DNA of 8,545 bases from SBBG01 sp033717875. Lineage in GTDB: Bacteria; Pseudomonadota; Gammaproteobacteria; Ga0077554; Ga007554. Positions 7,301-8,545 of the stretch are shown piece by piece; the first letter of the stretch is position 1, and each line of letters begins with the position of its first letter. Below the pieces are notes generated by a model. It was not told the DNA's origin, did not search any database, and was given only the letters and a program-made list of their open reading frames with translations. Location of the stretch: positions 1 through 8,545 of the forward strand of contig JADDKJ010000065.1 of the NCBI GenBank assembly GCA_033717875.1, given 5' to 3'. The position numbers and the translations under genes are program-made.

Positions 7301-8252
7301 CACCACCGGCAAACCCAAGCTTGCGGCGCAAGTCGTGCAATTCGTGAAAAAACCGCTGCCCGGCGCCCTGCCCGCCAAGACCATGCGCGCGCTGCTCGGC
7401 GTCGACGACAAGACCGTCGTCCCCATCCTGCGCGACCCGGCCAAGGTCGGCGAAGACTCCGACGCGGTGTTCTACTTCCCCGGCTGCGGCTCCGAGCGCC
7501 TGTTCAGCCAGATCGGCCTCGCCACCCTCGCCATGCTCTACCAGACCGGCGCGCAGACCGTGCTGCCGCCGGGCTATCTGTGCTGCGGCTATCCGCAAAC
7601 CTCCAGCGGCGATGAAGACAAAGGCCGCCAGATCAGCACCGAAAACCGCGTGCTGTTTCACCGCATCGCCAACACCCTGGCCTATCTCGACATCAAAACC
7701 GTGGTCGTGTCGTGCGGCACCTGCATGGACCAGTTGCTGAAGTACGAATTCGAAGCCATCTTCCCTGGCTGCCGCCTGCTCGACATCCACGAATACCTGA
7801 TGGAGAAAGGCGTCAAGCTCGACGGCGTGTCCGGCGTGAAATACATCTACCACGACCCCTGCCACACACCGATGAAGACCCACAACCCGATCGGCGTCGC
7901 CTCCAACTTGATGGGGCAAACAGTGCAACTCTCCGACCGCTGCTGCGGCGAAGCCGGCACCTTCGCCGTGGCACGCCCCGACATCGCCACTCAGGTGCGC
8001 TTCCGCAAACAGGAAGAATTGCACAAGGGCATCAAGAAACTCACCGGCGCCGAAACCGTGCAGCAGGACGAAATCAAACTCCTCACCTCCTGCCCCGCCT
8101 GCCAACAGGGCCTGTCACGTTACGCCGGCGACACTGGGCTGAAGACCGATTACATCGTGGTGGAACTGGCCAACAAGCTGCTCGGAGAAAACTGGCAGCA
8201 GGCCTTTGTCGAGAAAACGAAGCAGGGCGGGATTGAACGGGTGTTGTTGTAA
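4395..8252 (+). CDS. DUF3683-FAD-linked oxidase-Fe-S fusion, D-2-hydroxyacid dehydrogenase-like (D-lactate or D-2-hydroxyglutarate)
   Basis: A single 1285-residue chain. Residues 1 to about 150 match the DUF3683-type N-terminus of these proteins. The FAD-binding (PCMH-type) domain follows, with IIPRGGGTGYTGGAVP (193-208) and DPTSQDSSTIGGNIAMNAGG (267-286). The FAD-oxidase C-terminal domain carries HMHAGDGNVH (694-703) and SGEHGIG (E740, H741), where metal- and substrate-binding His/Glu sit in D-lactate and glycolate oxidases. Two 4Fe-4S motifs follow (C816/819/822/826 and C878/881/884/888). Two CCG domains complete the chain (C1031, C1063-C1064, C1107, C1110; and C1156, C1183-C1184, C1233, C1236). 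This is GlcD plus GlcF in one protein, longer than E. coli YdiJ (about 1018 aa), a D-2-hydroxyglutarate dehydrogenase. It should oxidise a D-2-hydroxyacid and pass electrons through the Fe-S clusters to a membrane or soluble acceptor. No signal or membrane segment is seen, so it is cytoplasmic or peripheral. The exact substrate is not decided. The ATG at 4395 is the first after an in-frame stop (4368-4370), but its Shine-Dalgarno is weak. Confidence 0.9.
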   Translation: MTSSTTARIREIPYNYTSFSDREIVIRFLGERMWDTLNQLRGTRRTGHSARLLFEILGDMWIVIRNPFIQDDLLENPKRRDSLIGTLQQRLERIRERAQGNSQALALADAAQQAVHDFRDWFERQHTLRKKAIKRLSKVTRRDNIDFGGLARVSHVTDATDWRVEYPFVVISPDSEEEMARVVQACIELGLTIIPRGGGTGYTGGAVPLHEDSAVINTEKLEGLGAVELRELPGVAQPVATVRAEAGVITKRVSDLAYSTGYVFAVDPTSQDSSTIGGNIAMNAGGKKAVLWGTTLDNLVSWRMVTPDAKWLEVERLNHNLGKIHDVAFAEFRVTRYQADGKTPEGTAEILRIPGAELRKSGLGKDVTNKFLGGLPGVQKEGCDGLITSGVFILHRAPRFIRTVCLEFFGADLRRAVPAIVEIKNYLDCESGVVLAGMEHLDERYVRAVNYSTKSPRGERPKMVLIIDVTGDDEQAVAQAASGVVRLANARDAEGFIAVSPEARSRFWADRSRTAAIAAHTNAFKINEDVVIPLERLADYNDGIERINIEQSLSNKLRLVAALLDYLGSDPAELRQSTDYPPSAESDAIVAAKQNAAREHLLSIQRQWNTILENLDAPAEQYTHLLDAATEAKVCEGDTLFSLLQRRDLRISYRREVERPLKAIFSGRELEKFHQRFADIHERIRSSRLFVATHMHAGDGNVHTNIPVNSNDYDMLQEADRIVDRVMALAQALGGVISGEHGIGITKIHYLEPEAVQAFTDYKQKIDPEGRFNRGKLLAGSGLHNAYTPSLRLVQQEALILEQSELGALNDDIRHCLRCGKCKPVCNTHVPRANLYYSPRNKILATGLIIEAFLYEEQTRRGISIRHFDEMNDVADHCTVCHKCLNPCPVNIDFGDVTIRMRKILKDRGQRRASPSAWAAMTFLNVTDPATITLMREAMIKWGYAGQRLGHNVAKRLGLLGKKDERPAATTGKPKLAAQVVQFVKKPLPGALPAKTMRALLGVDDKTVVPILRDPAKVGEDSDAVFYFPGCGSERLFSQIGLATLAMLYQTGAQTVLPPGYLCCGYPQTSSGDEDKGRQISTENRVLFHRIANTLAYLDIKTVVVSCGTCMDQLLKYEFEAIFPGCRLLDIHEYLMEKGVKLDGVSGVKYIYHDPCHTPMKTHNPIGVASNLMGQTVQLSDRCCGEAGTFAVARPDIATQVRFRKQEELHKGIKKLTGAETVQQDEIKLLTSCPACQQGLSRYAGDTGLKTDYIVVELANKLLGENWQQAFVEKTKQGGIERVLL

Positions 8253-8257
8253 CTTCC

Positions 8258-8283
8258 AAACGCAGGGCAGGTAAGCGTTTTTT
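8258..8283 (+). terminator. Weak terminator-like hairpin after the oxidoreductase gene
   Basis: AAACGC (8258-8263) pairs with GCGTTT (8275-8280) around an 11-nt loop, and the T-run continues to 8283 (six T in all). It begins 5 nt after the stop codon. The stem is short and the T-run is partly inside it, so strength is doubtful. It may act together with the next hairpin. Confidence 0.45.
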
Positions 8284-8306
8284 GCGTAACCCGCAAAGTG
8301 TTTTTT
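8281..8306 (+). terminator. Second terminator-like hairpin (TTTGCG/CGCAAA plus T6)
   Basis: TTTGCG (8281-8286) and CGCAAA (8292-8297) are perfect complements around TAACC, followed after GTG by six T (8301-8306). A further small inverted pair, GTGTT (8298-8302) and AACAC (8309-8313), overlaps it. The T-run of the first hairpin forms the left arm of this one, so the two structures exclude each other. Confidence 0.5.
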
Positions 8307-8342
8307 ATAACACGGTAATCAAATACATCTGCTTTCCACCCC

Positions 8343-8366
8343 CCCTCTCCCGCGTGAGGGAGAGGG
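8343..8366 (+). repeat. REP-like palindrome (CCCTCTCCC / GGGAGAGGG)
   Basis: Perfect 9-bp arms at 8343-8351 and 8358-8366 surround the loop GCGTGA, followed by TTGGA. This is the core of a widespread proteobacterial intergenic repeat, normally followed by a GGTTGGGGTGAGGG-type tail; here the tail decays after GGTTGG. It is oriented opposite to the degraded copy at 275-330. Open frames across it translate to the typical repeat-derived string NPLPHAGEGG and are not genes. Confidence 0.75.
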
Positions 8367-8459
8367 TTGGACGAAGCTGCTACGCGGAGAAAAGCCCCCG
8401 CCAAAGAATTCTAAAATGGGCTCTTCAGGAAGTCGTGTGGGTAAAAATTGGGGCATAGC

Positions 8460-8545
8460 ATGACGGAAAGCTACGACGATTGCGGTATTCAGCAGTTTGA
8501 AGCGGGCTGTAAAACTGGCATGCTTTACCGATGGCTACCTCACGC
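8460..8545 (+). CDS. Possible 5' end of an unrecognised gene (partial, runs off the window)
   Basis: ATG at 8460-8462 opens a frame that stays open for all 28 remaining codons. GGGG at 8450-8453, 6 nt before the ATG, is a poor but possible ribosome-binding site, and an in-frame stop (8442-8444) lies just upstream. The residues include FEAG and LYRWLP. The pattern loosely resembles the first helices of Sel1/TPR-type proteins (xAYEAGDYxxALxxWLPLA), but this is a hunch on too few residues. The position after terminators and a REP-like element suits a new transcription unit. Confidence 0.38.
   Translation, partial: MTESYDDCGIQQFEAGCKTGMLYRWLPH

Noticed and set aside
6906..8105. A 399-codon minus-strand frame opposite the 3' part of the oxidoreductase
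   Set aside because: Same antisense composition bias, and the plus-strand frame contains complete Cys motifs of known families.
8150..8404. An 84-codon minus-strand frame spanning the terminators and the REP-like palindrome
   Set aside because: It contains the repeat-derived string NPLPHAGEGG and crosses the end of the oxidoreductase gene; an artefact of the repeat.

Overview
This window looks like a chromosomal, housekeeping-type segment of a GC-rich proteobacterium. Betaproteobacteria or a close gammaproteobacterial relative is the best guess. The guess rests on a DUF3579-type small protein, on the DUF3683-FAD-Fe-S mega-oxidoreductase, on a MipA/OmpV outer-membrane protein with a classical signal peptide (so a Gram-negative cell), and on REP-like palindromes of the CCCTCTCCC/GGGAGAGGG type. 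No phage, transposase, CRISPR, tRNA or rRNA gene was found.

Layout. Positions 1-180 may hold the 3' end of an unrecognised plus-strand gene. It is followed by a near-perfect palindrome (185-239) and a degenerate REP-like element (275-330). A small minus-strand DUF3579 gene lies at 360-644 with its own promoter candidate. About 370 bp without a convincing gene separate it from acs (acetyl-CoA synthetase, 1013-2983, +). A MipA/OmpV family outer-membrane protein (2968-3849, -) converges on acs and overlaps its 3' end by 16 bp. A HIT-family nucleotide hydrolase (3938-4282, +) is divergent from the MipA-like gene across 88 bp. After a 112-bp gap with an extended -10 promoter candidate comes a 1285-residue flavin/iron-sulfur 2-hydroxyacid dehydrogenase (4395-8252, +). 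Two terminator-like hairpins and a second REP-like palindrome follow. The window ends in what may be the first 28 codons of another gene (8460 onward).

How the genes relate. Two large enzymes fit carbon-acid use: Acs activates acetate to acetyl-CoA, and the big oxidoreductase combines GlcD-like (FAD) and GlcF-like (Fe-S) parts in one chain, as in D-lactate or D-2-hydroxyglutarate dehydrogenases. They are separated by an opposite-strand gene, so they are not one operon, and any functional link is only a suggestion. The genes look individually transcribed.

Novelty. I did not find a convincing undescribed system. The items most worth a second look are the single-chain DUF3683-FAD-Fe-S oxidoreductase, the palindromes at both ends, the unexplained region before acs, and the C-terminal tail of the MipA-like protein.
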